Shown here: piece by piece, positions 7,014 to 14,134 of the stretch
How the letters are laid out: each line of letters begins with the position of its first letter
Numbering within the stretch: position 1 is the stretch's first letter
From: an uncultured Campylobacter sp.
GTDB lineage: Bacteria > Campylobacterota > Campylobacteria > Campylobacterales > Campylobacteraceae
Assembly: GCF_938045775.1 (NCBI RefSeq)
Contig: NZ_CALIBH010000269.1
Span: forward strand, 1 to 19,516
Reading direction: 5' to 3'
DNA: 19,516 bases
Made by a program: the position numbers and the translations under genes
Notes under the pieces: generated by a model
The model's database searches: none
The model's input: only the letters and a program-made list of their open reading frames with translations
What the model was told of the DNA's origin: nothing

Positions 7014-8218
7014 CAGATCTCTTTCAAATATTTTTTTATATTTCTAGCGGCTTGACGGGTCCTATTTTCATTTTCGATAAAGGCGATCCGCACGTAATCG
7101 TCTCCCGCCGCGCCAAAACCCACGCCTGGGCTTACGGCGACGCACGCCTTGGTAAGAAGCTGTTTGGAAAACTCCATGCTTCTTAGATGAGCCGCCGCTG
7201 GCGGTAATTTCGCCCACGCAAACATCGACGCGCTAGGTTTAGCGATCACCCAGCCCGCGTCCGCAAAAGCGTCAATCAAAAAATTCCTACGCTTCTCATA
7301 GGTCGCGCGGATCTCCTCTACGCACTCTTGCGGCCCGTCCAACGCGATCGTTGCGGCTACTTGGATCGGCGTAAACATACCGTAATCAAACCACGATTTG
7401 ATCTTTTTAAGCGCGGCGACTAGCTTTTTGTTTCCGCTAACAAAACCCACGCGCCAGCCCGCCATATTGTAGCTTTTAGAAAGCGTATACGCTTCGACTG
7501 CGACGTCCTTCGCACCCTGAACCTCAAAGATCGACGGCGTTTTGTAATCATCAAAAGCGATCTCTGCGTAAGCGATGTCGCTGATGATATAAAACCGCTC
7601 CTGTCGTGCCATCGCAACGAGCCGCTCGTAGAAGCTCTTTTGTACGACGACGGTGGTAGGGTTGTGCGGGAAATTTACGACGACGTATTTTGGGCGCGGA
7701 ATGCTCTCGTCGAAGGTTTTTTGCAGATCGATGAAAAATTTATTCTCGTTAAAATTTAAATTCACATCATAGGCAAGCGGGATTTTAACGACGTTACCGC
7801 CCGCAATGATGAAAGCTTGAGTGTGGATCGGATACGCAGGATCGGGCACTACAGCGACATCGCCCGGATTTACGATCGCGCTAGTTAGATGCACGAAGCC
7901 CTCCTTAGAGCCCATCACGGCGACGATCTCACTTTCTGGATCCAAGATCACGCCGTATTTGCGCTTGTACCAATTCGAGCACGCAAGTCGCAGCTTGTAG
8001 ATGCCCTGGCTTACGGAGTAGCCGTGCGTCTTGTCCTTTTGCGCGCTTTCGCAAAGCTTGTCGATTATATGCTGCGGCGTCCTGCCGTCGGGATTGCCCA
8101 TCGAAAAATCGATTATATCCTCGCCGGCTCTGCGCGCCGCCATTTTTATGGCATTGACCTCGGCAAAAACGTAATTGGGCAAACGCTCGATTTTTGAAAA
8201 ACGAATTTCGTCAAACAT
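7013..8218 (-). CDS. Class I/II PLP aminotransferase (AlaC/LL-DAP-AT-like)
   Basis: A 401-residue fold-type I aminotransferase. Landmarks: NFPHNPT at 182-188 with the PLP-contacting Asn, Asp214 in IISDIAY, the PLP Schiff-base Lys248 in TLSKSYNMAGWRVG, and the carboxylate-binding Arg near 377 (YVRIAF). The subgroup resembles E. coli AlaC and LL-diaminopimelate aminotransferase relatives, so glutamate-pyruvate or a broader transamination is likely; the substrate cannot be read from sequence. ATG at 8218 has AAGAGG upstream. Coupling to hom suggests a role in aspartate-family or methionine metabolism (inference). It is the first gene of its operon; the promoter must lie in the 8219-8742 gap but I cannot pick a clear one. 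Confidence 0.88.
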   Translation of the reverse strand: MFDEIRFSKIERLPNYVFAEVNAIKMAARRAGEDIIDFSMGNPDGRTPQHIIDKLCESAQKDKTHGYSVSQGIYKLRLACSNWYKRKYGVILDPESEIVAVMGSKEGFVHLTSAIVNPGDVAVVPDPAYPIHTQAFIIAGGNVVKIPLAYDVNLNFNENKFFIDLQKTFDESIPRPKYVVVNFPHNPTTVVVQKSFYERLVAMARQERFYIISDIAYAEIAFDDYKTPSIFEVQGAKDVAVEAYTLSKSYNMAGWRVGFVSGNKKLVAALKKIKSWFDYGMFTPIQVAATIALDGPQECVEEIRATYEKRRNFLIDAFADAGWVIAKPSASMFAWAKLPPAAAHLRSMEFSKQLLTKACVAVSPGVGFGAAGDDYVRIAFIENENRTRQAARNIKKYLKEI

Positions 8219-8742
8219 CTCAAACCTCTTATCTTAAAGTAATTTTCAAGCTTTATTTAAAATTTCGCGCCTTAACGCGCGATCTGTGCGTGCGCACGTA
8301 GGCAAAATTTCAAGCCTTAGCGTCGATGCGGCGGCGCTTTTTATATTGCTCGGGCAATTTAAACTTTTACCTCGCTAAAATTTTAAAACCGCGGGGGCGC
8401 GGAGGCGCAGAGGCGCGTTGATCGTTTAAATTTATCGCGTCGCGACCCTTGGCAGCGCTGTTTAAATTTACGTCCGATCAAAACGATAACGATCAAAGCT
8501 GCCGTTTTGCACGGCGCCGTGGACTACACCTCTTAAATTTAGCGCTCTACCGCGGGCGCCCGCAACGCTTAAAATTTTATATACACCACTTGAAATTTTA
8601 TCCAAGGCGGCGCGGTTCAAAACCCTCTAAATTTACGCTCGTGGGTTTATTTTAAGTCGCACTCGCCGCAGCGGACCGAAATTCTATCCTCGGCGGCGGC
8701 AAAAGCCCTAAGAGCGAAGAGCCACGCGCGAGAGCGAGGATT
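8219..8742. other. Gene-free RAATTY-rich interval
   Basis: 524 bases with no convincing gene on either strand. It mixes GC-rich stretches (repeated GCGGCG and GGGCGCGGAGGCGC) with ten RAATTY sites, mostly AAATTT. An open frame at 8449-8655 (+) gives an Arg/Phe/Leu-rich peptide without a credible start context and looks spurious. From memory C. jejuni has a small periplasmic-protein gene at the equivalent place, so this may be a decayed remnant. The interval must also hold the promoter of the aminotransferase operon. Confidence 0.5.
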
Positions 8743-9762
8743 TTACCACTTCTTGCCCTTATTTAGGCGCAGAAACTCATCGGCTGAAATTCTAGTGATA
8801 TTGCCATCTTTGACGTGGAATTTTTGAGTGTTTCTTTCGCTGAAAGTTACGTTGCCATCGGCTTTGCCGAGCTCAAACATTCCGTGCCCGGTGGCGATGA
8901 GCAGATCCTCGTCTCCTTGCGAAGCGACTACGTAAGGGGCATTGATGACCATCTCACGCTTCTTGCCGCTTTTTAGATCAATGATCCCGATCCACATCTT
9001 GCCGCGTGGATTAAGCACGATATCTTTGCTGGGCGCAGGTGCGCTTTGCGTGGCGTTTTCGTCGGTGGAATTTTCCTCCGTTTTGGCACTCGCGCGCTCG
9101 ATCCTGATAGAGCGGTCCAGCGCGTTTAGCGAGCTTAAATTTTCATCCACAGCAGCGGCTGCATTGGCATCTGACTTTAGTGCGAATTTTTCATCTGTAG
9201 CGTTGTGCGAAACGACGCCGATACCGATGTTTTCAAGCTTTTTTTGAGTGTTATTTACGATTGGAGCGTCCGAGTAGGTGGTTTTGTTTTGTTCCCATAA
9301 AAGCGAGCCCAAAAATTCGCCGAAGCTTTTATAAAGTCCAAAATAAAAGATTGCACCTATGATTAGTATCATCGCAAGCAGCCATAAAAGCCAGCCGCCG
9401 CCGCTTTTATTAGGGCTAACCCTTTGACCATAGACCTGCTCGACTTTAGCCTTTTTAACGGGCGCAAAGCTCTCCTTCGCGACCTCAAACTCGCTAAGCC
9501 AGTCCGATAGATCCAGCCCGAACTCGCGCTCTAAAATTTTAATATAGCCCCTAACGTTAAAATTCGCTAGCTTCTCGAAGTCTTTGTTGATGATGTATTC
9601 TAAATTTTGCGCGTCGATGCGCGTAGTACGCGCTATCTCGATCAGATCTATAGATTTTAATTTATCTAGATCGCTGCTTTTTGGTTGCTGCGTTTGCTCC
9701 GGCTTCTCGGTTTGTTCCGCCTGCTCGTCCGTATTATTTAACTTCTCTTTTATTTCTTCCAT
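8743..9762 (-). CDS. RodZ-like HTH membrane protein
   Basis: A 339-residue bitopic protein with the RodZ/cytoskeletal layout: an acidic Gln/Glu-rich N-terminus (1-30), a helix-turn-helix-like domain at about 32-95 (DLIEIARTTRIDAQNLEYI is the scaffold-type HTH), a basic linker, one TM helix at about 123-144, and a periplasmic C-terminal part ending in a small beta-rich domain (about 250-339). In RodZ the HTH contacts MreB and helps set cell shape; whether this protein does so is inference. The periplasmic linker (about 160-245) is Asn/Ala/Ser-rich and low in complexity. ATG at 9762 overlaps the 3' end of the upstream methyltransferase gene by 29 bases, with a weak GGA as ribosome site, so translational coupling is likely. 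Confidence 0.8.
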   Translation of the reverse strand: MEEIKEKLNNTDEQAEQTEKPEQTQQPKSSDLDKLKSIDLIEIARTTRIDAQNLEYIINKDFEKLANFNVRGYIKILEREFGLDLSDWLSEFEVAKESFAPVKKAKVEQVYGQRVSPNKSGGGWLLWLLAMILIIGAIFYFGLYKSFGEFLGSLLWEQNKTTYSDAPIVNNTQKKLENIGIGVVSHNATDEKFALKSDANAAAAVDENLSSLNALDRSIRIERASAKTEENSTDENATQSAPAPSKDIVLNPRGKMWIGIIDLKSGKKREMVINAPYVVASQGDEDLLIATGHGMFELGKADGNVTFSERNTQKFHVKDGNITRISADEFLRLNKGKKW

Positions 9763-10435
9763 TTAAAATTCCATCGCATAGTATCGCAAATGCCGCGCTT
9801 ACGTTAAGCGAATCCCAGCCTTCGCGCATCTTTATAGATACCGCGCGGTCGCATTTTTTAAGCGCCCTAGCGGGTATCCCCTCTTCTTCGTTCCCCATTA
9901 CGAGTGCGTTTTTCGCGCCGAGCTTTAACTCCTTAAAGTTCGTCCCGTCCGCACTCGCGGCATAAATTTCAAAGCCGCTTTGTTTAAGCTCGTTTAACAC
10001 GCTAAGTCCGTCTACGGCCTTAACGACGTTTAGCTCATATGCCGCGCCCGAGCTTGCGCGCACTACGCCCGCCATATTTAGATTATTTGCGACGACGATC
10101 ACGCTATTTGCACCCAAAGCATAGGCGCTGCGCATTATCGCGCCGATGTTTCCGACATCGGTAAGCCCATAAAGGATCGGCACGAATTTATCGTCTTTGA
10201 CGCTAGCAAGATCGCCGAAGCTAAACTCCTCCACCTCGGCCAAGAAGCCTTGATGGTTGCCGCCGCGAGCGAGGGCTTGAGCTTTTTTCGCATCGGCGCG
10301 CTCGATCTTTACACCGGTCGCGGCGATCTTTTTAAAAATTTCTTTCTCGCACTCCTTTGCAAGGATAATGCGGATAAATTTCTGCGGATGCCGGTTTAAA
10401 AGGTGCAAAAACAGCTGCTTGCCGTAAATAATCAT
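9734..10435 (-). CDS. rlmB: TrmH/SpoU-family 23S rRNA 2'-O-methyltransferase
   Basis: A 233-residue SPOUT-class methyltransferase that uses SAM to methylate a ribose 2'-OH, most likely the G2251-equivalent of 23S rRNA. It has an N-terminal RNA-binding substrate domain (1-75, with GGNHQGF at 58-64) and the three knot motifs: DVGNIGAIMRSA from 93 (motif 1, with Arg102), LVMGNEEEGI at 178-187 (motif 2) and the REGWDSLNVSAAFAI segment (motif 3). The N-terminal GKQ..L matches RlmB rather than a bare TrmL. ATG at 10435 lies 35 bases after the rsmI stop. Confidence 0.9.
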   Translation of the reverse strand: MIIYGKQLFLHLLNRHPQKFIRIILAKECEKEIFKKIAATGVKIERADAKKAQALARGGNHQGFLAEVEEFSFGDLASVKDDKFVPILYGLTDVGNIGAIMRSAYALGANSVIVVANNLNMAGVVRASSGAAYELNVVKAVDGLSVLNELKQSGFEIYAASADGTNFKELKLGAKNALVMGNEEEGIPARALKKCDRAVSIKMREGWDSLNVSAAFAILCDGILNGRNKREVK

Positions 10436-10470
10436 TTTGGGATTTTAGCGAAAAACGGTTAAAATATGAC

Positions 10471-11286
10471 TTAGCGTATCAAATTTTTATATATTTCTTT
10501 GGCGGGTTCGCCGCTGATTTTTGAGAGCAGTTTCGCTTTTATTTTCGGCGCGATCTCAAGCGAGAGAATATCTTCCTGCGTGATTTTTTCAAAGCTTTTC
10601 TCGCCCGCGCCGTCAATCACGACGCACCATTCGCCGTTTAAATTTGCGCCGTTTAGGCTGGATAGGACCTCTGCGGCGCTACCGAAAAATTTGGTTTCAA
10701 ATTTTTTCGTGGCTTCCTTAATCGCAAAAATTTTGCGCTGCGCATCGATCCCAGCGATCTGCTCAATTAGCTTTATCACGCGCTTCGGAGATTCATAGAG
10801 CACGCATGGATAGGGGCTCTGCATTAAATTTAGAATCTGAGCTTTGCGCTGCGCGCCGTCATTGTTCAAAAAGCCTAAAAAGCTAAATTCTTTCTCCACC
10901 AGTCCGCTTGCGGCGGCTGCGAGCAGCAGAGCGTTTGCACCGCTAAGCACCTCGTAGGTTATGCTACTTCGTTGCGCAAATTTTACGAGCGCAATCCCCG
11001 GATCGCTGATGCAGGGCATGCCTGCGTCGCTTACGTATGCGCAAATTTGCTCGCGCAGAAGCGCCGCATCAAAGCCCGCGAAAAACTCCGCTTCGTTGTG
11101 CGTGTGCAGCGAGTAGAACTGTGAAATTTTAAATGAAATTTGAAATTTATCGGATAATAAGTTTAGAAGTTTTTTTGAAACCCTCGTATCCTCGCAGATT
11201 AGGATTTCGCAGCTTTGCAATACCTCAAGCGCGCGGCTCGAGATATCGCTTAGATTTCCTATCGGCGTAGGAATGAGATATAGCAA
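10471..11286 (-). CDS. rsmI: 16S rRNA (cytidine-1402-2'-O)-methyltransferase
   Basis: A 271-residue tetrapyrrole-methylase-fold enzyme that 2'-O-methylates C1402 in the decoding centre. The family motifs are plain: TPIGNLSDIS at 7-16, CEDTR at 31-35, HNE and the SDAGMPCISDPG loop at 86-97 that shapes the SAM pocket, and YESPKR later. Start is TTG at 11286, immediately after the rpmE TAG stop with no gap, so it is co-translated with rpmE; no ATG fits the conserved N-terminus. Its length equals the family norm, including the C-terminal helical domain. Confidence 0.93.
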   Translation of the reverse strand: MLYLIPTPIGNLSDISSRALEVLQSCEILICEDTRVSKKLLNLLSDKFQISFKISQFYSLHTHNEAEFFAGFDAALLREQICAYVSDAGMPCISDPGIALVKFAQRSSITYEVLSGANALLLAAAASGLVEKEFSFLGFLNNDGAQRKAQILNLMQSPYPCVLYESPKRVIKLIEQIAGIDAQRKIFAIKEATKKFETKFFGSAAEVLSSLNGANLNGEWCVVIDGAGEKSFEKITQEDILSLEIAPKIKAKLLSKISGEPAKEIYKNLIR

Positions 11287-11487
11287 CTATTTCATTCCGT
11301 ATTTTTGCTTAAATTTCTCGACGCGGCCCGCGCTATCTACGATCTTCTCGCTGCCCGTGAAAAACGGATGGCAATTGGAGCAGATATCGACGCGGATCTC
11401 AGCCTTGTTCGAGCGCGTTTTAAAAGTGTTGCCGCAAGCGCAGGTAACGGTCGTTTCGACAAAGTTTGGATGGATATCTTTTTTCAT
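11287..11487 (-). CDS. rpmE: 50S ribosomal protein L31, zinc type
   Basis: A 66-residue L31 of the zinc-binding (C+) class: Cys16, Cys18, Cys36 and Cys39 supply the ligands, HPNF near the N-terminus and GRVEKF.KKY-like C-terminus match the family. ATG at 11487 follows AAGGA, and a TATAAT promoter lies 35-40 bases upstream. It heads the operon rpmE-rsmI-rlmB-RodZ-like, which ties a ribosomal protein to two rRNA methyltransferases. Confidence 0.97.
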   Translation of the reverse strand: MKKDIHPNFVETTVTCACGNTFKTRSNKAEIRVDICSNCHPFFTGSEKIVDSAGRVEKFKQKYGMK

Positions 11488-11521
11488 TTTTAATCCTTTT
11501 TGATGATTTTAAAAGGCAGCG

Positions 11522-11550
11522 ATTATACAACTTTTTTATCTAAAAAGCAA
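11522..11550 (-). promoter_or_regulatory. Sigma-70 promoter of the rpmE operon
   Basis: On the minus strand TTGCTT (11550-11545), a 17-base spacer and a perfect TATAAT (11527-11522) directly preceded by TG; transcription should begin near 11515, leaving a short leader before the AAGGA ribosome site of rpmE. Confidence 0.7.
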
Positions 11551-11815
11551 ATTCAAAGGGTTTTAAAAAACTTTCGGCGAAGCGCGAATTTACTTTTTGA
11601 ACATGCTTTTTGGACGCGAAATTTTAAAATTTAGCCCGCTTGCGAGTAAAATTTTATTTCATCGCGGCGTGCAAAATACAGCGCATAAAGATACGCCGCG
11701 GCAAATACGCGCAGTGCATCAAGCCGCAGATAAACATAGCGGATCGCGCAGAGCAAATTTTAAATTCCAAAATTTAAAGCGCGCGGCTTTTTAAATTTTA
11801 AAATTTACCGAGCGC
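11551..11815. repeat. RAATTY-rich gap with AAATTTTAAAATTT palindromes
   Basis: No credible gene lies between the rpmE promoter and the rsmE stop codon; an open frame at 11597-11794 (+) has no ribosome site or protein-like composition. The stretch carries about ten RAATTY sites and two copies of a perfect palindrome, AAATTTTAAAATTT, at 11619-11632 and 11793-11806 (the second extends to 16 bases). The second copy is just beyond the rsmE stop and, with flanking GC bases, might help end its transcript. Confidence 0.55.
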
Positions 11816-12472
11816 TTAAAAGATCAGCTTCGCGCAAGTTGCGATCAGCGCGGTGTTTGAGCGCAAAATATAAGGGCTATTAAGCGCATAGGCATTTTTA
11901 AATTTCTCCCTTTCGCGCGGCGAAAATCCGCCCTCCGGGCCGATGAAAGCGATCTCCTCGCCGCCAAAAATGTCGATGTTCTTGCCGCCAAAATCGATCA
12001 GGCTTACGTTTTCATATCTTTGCGCTAGCTCGTCCGAGCCGCTCAAAACTTCGATCTGCATGATGGAATTTCGCCCGCATTGCTGCGACGAGTTGATCAA
12101 AATCCGCTCCATCCTTTGCAGATCGAGCCGCACGTTTTTCTGCGACAGATCGGCATAGACCAAAACAAGCCGCCCGACGCCCATCTCGTTTAGCGCAGGC
12201 AGGCTCTTTTCGATCACGGCGCTCTCGACGACCGCCCAAGCGACGCGAAAATCGTGGCTCGGCGTAAAAACGGAGCTTTTAAAAACCAAATTCAGAGCCG
12301 CACCTTTACGCGAAATTTCGGCGATCTCATATAGATAACTCGCCCCGTCCTCAAGATTGCGCACGTCTATGCGCTCGCCCGCCCTTGCTCGTCTGGCCTT
12401 TAGGTGCAAAAACTGATCATTCTGCAAAACTAGGCTCTGTTCGCCTGCAAACTTATCGTAAAAATATACCAT
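11816..12472 (-). CDS. rsmE: 16S rRNA (uracil-1498-N3)-methyltransferase
   Basis: A 218-residue SPOUT methyltransferase that methylates U1498 of 16S rRNA. It has the N-terminal PUA-like domain (FLHLKARRARAGERIDV) and the C-terminal knot with GPEGGFS at 178-184 and LRSNTA at 203-208, plus the SQQCGR segment near 130-134. In most relatives the latter knot motif reads LRxETA, so Asn here is a minor substitution. I chose ATG at 12472, which overlaps the stop of the upstream membrane-protein gene by one base (TGATG), over the TTG one codon earlier. The C-terminus ends right at KLIF, normal for short epsilonproteobacterial forms. Confidence 0.9.
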   Translation of the reverse strand: MVYFYDKFAGEQSLVLQNDQFLHLKARRARAGERIDVRNLEDGASYLYEIAEISRKGAALNLVFKSSVFTPSHDFRVAWAVVESAVIEKSLPALNEMGVGRLVLVYADLSQKNVRLDLQRMERILINSSQQCGRNSIMQIEVLSGSDELAQRYENVSLIDFGGKNIDIFGGEEIAFIGPEGGFSPREREKFKNAYALNSPYILRSNTALIATCAKLIF

Positions 12473-12954
12473 CAAATAACGCTCGCTATCAAAATTATCA
12501 CTAAGCTTAGCCCCAAAATCACCCGCATTTTGCGCTGATACGACGCAAAGTTTTGACTTAGATACGCGATTTTCAGCCGCTTGTAAGACGCCGCGCTAAG
12601 CGCGATCATCGCTAGCGATCCGACCGCCATAAAGTAAATTTTAAAGCTCAGATCAAAGCGCAGCACCGGCAGCATCACGCTTCCGCTAATTATCAGCGCC
12701 GCGATACACGAATAATAGATCGGCAAAAACAGCCTGACGCGCCTAAGAAATCTAAGCCCCGATCTGCTCTTTTGCTTTAAACTTTCAGCTTGCGGCGCGG
12801 AGGCGGCGGAATTTAAAGCCTTGCCGCGAGGGCGAAATTCTGCCGCCGCGTCGATCTTAAGCTGGGTAAAAATCAGATAAATTATCGTTAAAATCGCCGT
12901 AGAGAGCGCAAAAAATTTATGAAAACCCAGGGCGCTTTGATACAGATAATCCAT
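12472..12954 (-). CDS. Four-helix inner-membrane protein of unknown function
   Basis: A 160-residue integral membrane protein with about four TM helices: residues 9-30, 74-98 (FLPIYYSCIAALIISGSVML), 103-127 and 140-160. The hydrophilic loop between helices 1 and 2 (about 34-66) is Ala/Ser/Arg-rich, includes RAATTY-encoded residues (EFRPRGKALNSAA) and looks like an expandable linker. The layout is loosely like CopD/HemJ-type small membrane proteins but I see no haem or copper ligands that would prove it. ATG at 12954 is preferred to the GTG one codon upstream; a purine-rich GGCGGAAG lies upstream. Its stop codon overlaps the rsmE ATG, so the two genes are coupled. From memory an equivalent membrane protein occupies this place in C. 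jejuni. Confidence 0.75.
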   Translation of the reverse strand: MDYLYQSALGFHKFFALSTAILTIIYLIFTQLKIDAAAEFRPRGKALNSAASAPQAESLKQKSRSGLRFLRRVRLFLPIYYSCIAALIISGSVMLPVLRFDLSFKIYFMAVGSLAMIALSAASYKRLKIAYLSQNFASYQRKMRVILGLSLVIILIASVI

Positions 12955-12957
12955 CAC

Positions 12958-13331
12958 TTCCGCCGGAGGGTTAAATTTGCAGGATAAAATTTTGCGCGGC
13001 TAGAGCCGAAAGTACCGAATTTTAACGCAAATTTTTTCGGCGCGAGATAAAACAGACCTGTTCCGCGCCTTTGAAATTTTAAAAACCTTTCAAAGCGGTC
13101 GCGGATATTTATTGCGCCAAAATTTACCGCGCGCTCTCTCAACTCCGGTTTTGCGCCGTATCTCTCGCGCCAAGAATGAAATTTTGCGGATAGGGCTTTA
13201 TAAAATTTAAAATTTCTTTGCGCAGATCGCACGGGTAAAAATGACGCTAAAATCGCGCTTACGCGCCGCATACGAACCACGCAAATTTTAAAAAATTTCA
13301 AATTTAGACGCGGATTTTTCAACGCTCCGCC
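12958..13331. other. Gene-free RAATTY-rich interval
   Basis: 374 bases between the lipoprotein stop and the membrane-protein gene. An open frame spans most of it on the minus strand (12954-13322) but encodes an Arg/Lys/Phe-rich peptide with no domain, signal or hydrophobic pattern; this is what AAATTT-rich DNA yields by chance. I counted twelve RAATTY sites here. I see no clear promoter or terminator, although the membrane-protein-rsmE pair needs a promoter unless transcription reads through from queD. Confidence 0.5.
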
Positions 13332-13553
13332 TTATTCCGTCACCGGAAGCGGCGGCATATCGGCATTTATATCGACTTTGGGCTCGCTAGGCGCGATAGG
13401 CACGTCCTTCGGCACCTCGCTATCAACAGGCGGCTTTTGCAAGGCGTCCTTTTTCTCATCGTCACAGCCGCTCAAAGCAAGCGCGCAGACAAAGATCGCG
13501 CACGCGGCAAAAACGCGCACAAAACCCGCACCAAATTTAAAGAAATTTCTCAT
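13332..13553 (-). CDS. Small putative lipoprotein
   Basis: A 73-residue protein with a basic N-terminus (MRNFFKF), a hydrophobic stretch and the lipobox Leu-Ser-Gly-Cys (Cys30), followed by an Asp/Lys-rich then Pro-rich tail (KPPVDSEVPKDVPIAPSEP). It is probably anchored in the membrane facing the periplasm; the function is unknown. No CxxCH or other cofactor motif is present. I chose ATG at 13553, which overlaps the queD stop by one base (TGATG) and follows AAGGA, over a longer frame starting at 13622 whose extra residues lie inside queD and have no signal-like character. It is the last gene of the moaA-queE-queD set. Confidence 0.75.
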   Translation of the reverse strand: MRNFFKFGAGFVRVFAACAIFVCALALSGCDDEKKDALQKPPVDSEVPKDVPIAPSEPKVDINADMPPLPVTE

Positions 13554-14134
13554 CAGCAGTCCTTTGGATAGATGATTTTTTCGCCGCGCAGCAGCTTTTG
13601 CCAAAGCTCCGGCTGCCTCCACTCCTCGCGCACGGCGGGCGAGAATTCTATCTCATCCAGCGCGATCTCGCCCATCTGCGCGTTGTAAGCATCCTCGCGG
13701 AAGCACTGCGCGTAGCCGGTGACCGTTTCGTGCACGATGACGCTGTGAAGCTTTACTTCGCGCTCACCGTTTTGCATCTGAGTCAGGCTCAAAAGTCGGT
13801 CCACAAGGACGAAAAAAATTCTACAAAACTGCTCCGCGCTCGGATTTAGCGGTATCTGTACCCAGCGCGCGCTGTGTTTTTTAAGATCCGCGATATAGCT
13901 CGCATCATCGCGCGCGTAGATCGTCGTAGCGTGGTCGAAACTATCGATAAGCTCGCGGATACCGAGCTTCATATAGCCGAAGTCATACACCATCCCCGCT
14001 TCATCCAAAAAATTTGAGCTAAGCAAAATTTCGCATCTGTAGGAGTGGCCGTGGATGCTCGTGCGGCACCGCTTCGAGCCGCACAGGCGCACGATGTGAG
14101 CGTTTTCGAATTCGTATAATTTCCTGATTATCAT
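13553..14134 (-). CDS. queD: 6-carboxytetrahydropterin synthase family protein (QueD)
   Basis: A 193-residue QueD/PTPS-family enzyme that makes 6-carboxy-5,6,7,8-tetrahydropterin, the second step toward preQ0 and queuosine. Zinc ligands appear as the His in FENAH and both His in IHGHSY; DHAT (the DHxxL-like motif), PSAEQF (PTAE-like) and VIVHET (with the substrate-binding Glu) follow in the normal order. At 193 residues it is longer than the 120-residue bacterial standard, with an added CGSKRC loop between the first His and HGH and a C-terminal extension (WRQPELWQKLLRGEK) seen in epsilonproteobacterial versions. ATG at 14134 overlaps the queE stop by four bases (ATGA) and has AAGGA upstream; it is preferred over an in-frame start seven codons earlier. 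Confidence 0.88.
   Translation of the reverse strand: MIIRKLYEFENAHIVRLCGSKRCRTSIHGHSYRCEILLSSNFLDEAGMVYDFGYMKLGIRELIDSFDHATTIYARDDASYIADLKKHSARWVQIPLNPSAEQFCRIFFVLVDRLLSLTQMQNGEREVKLHSVIVHETVTGYAQCFREDAYNAQMGEIALDEIEFSPAVREEWRQPELWQKLLRGEKIIYPKDC

Noticed and set aside
8449..8655. Plus-strand 68-codon frame in the 8.2-8.7 kb gap
   Set aside because: No ribosome site, basic low-quality composition, and RAATTY-driven codons; treated as non-coding.
11597..11794. Plus-strand 65-codon frame upstream of rpmE
   Set aside because: It spans the palindromes, lacks a start context and has no protein-like pattern.
12954..13322. A 122-codon open frame on the minus strand between the small lipoprotein and the membrane-protein gene
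   Set aside because: The peptide is dominated by Arg, Lys, Phe and Leu with no domain, signal or TM pattern, as expected from AAATTT-rich non-coding DNA; no convincing ribosome site.
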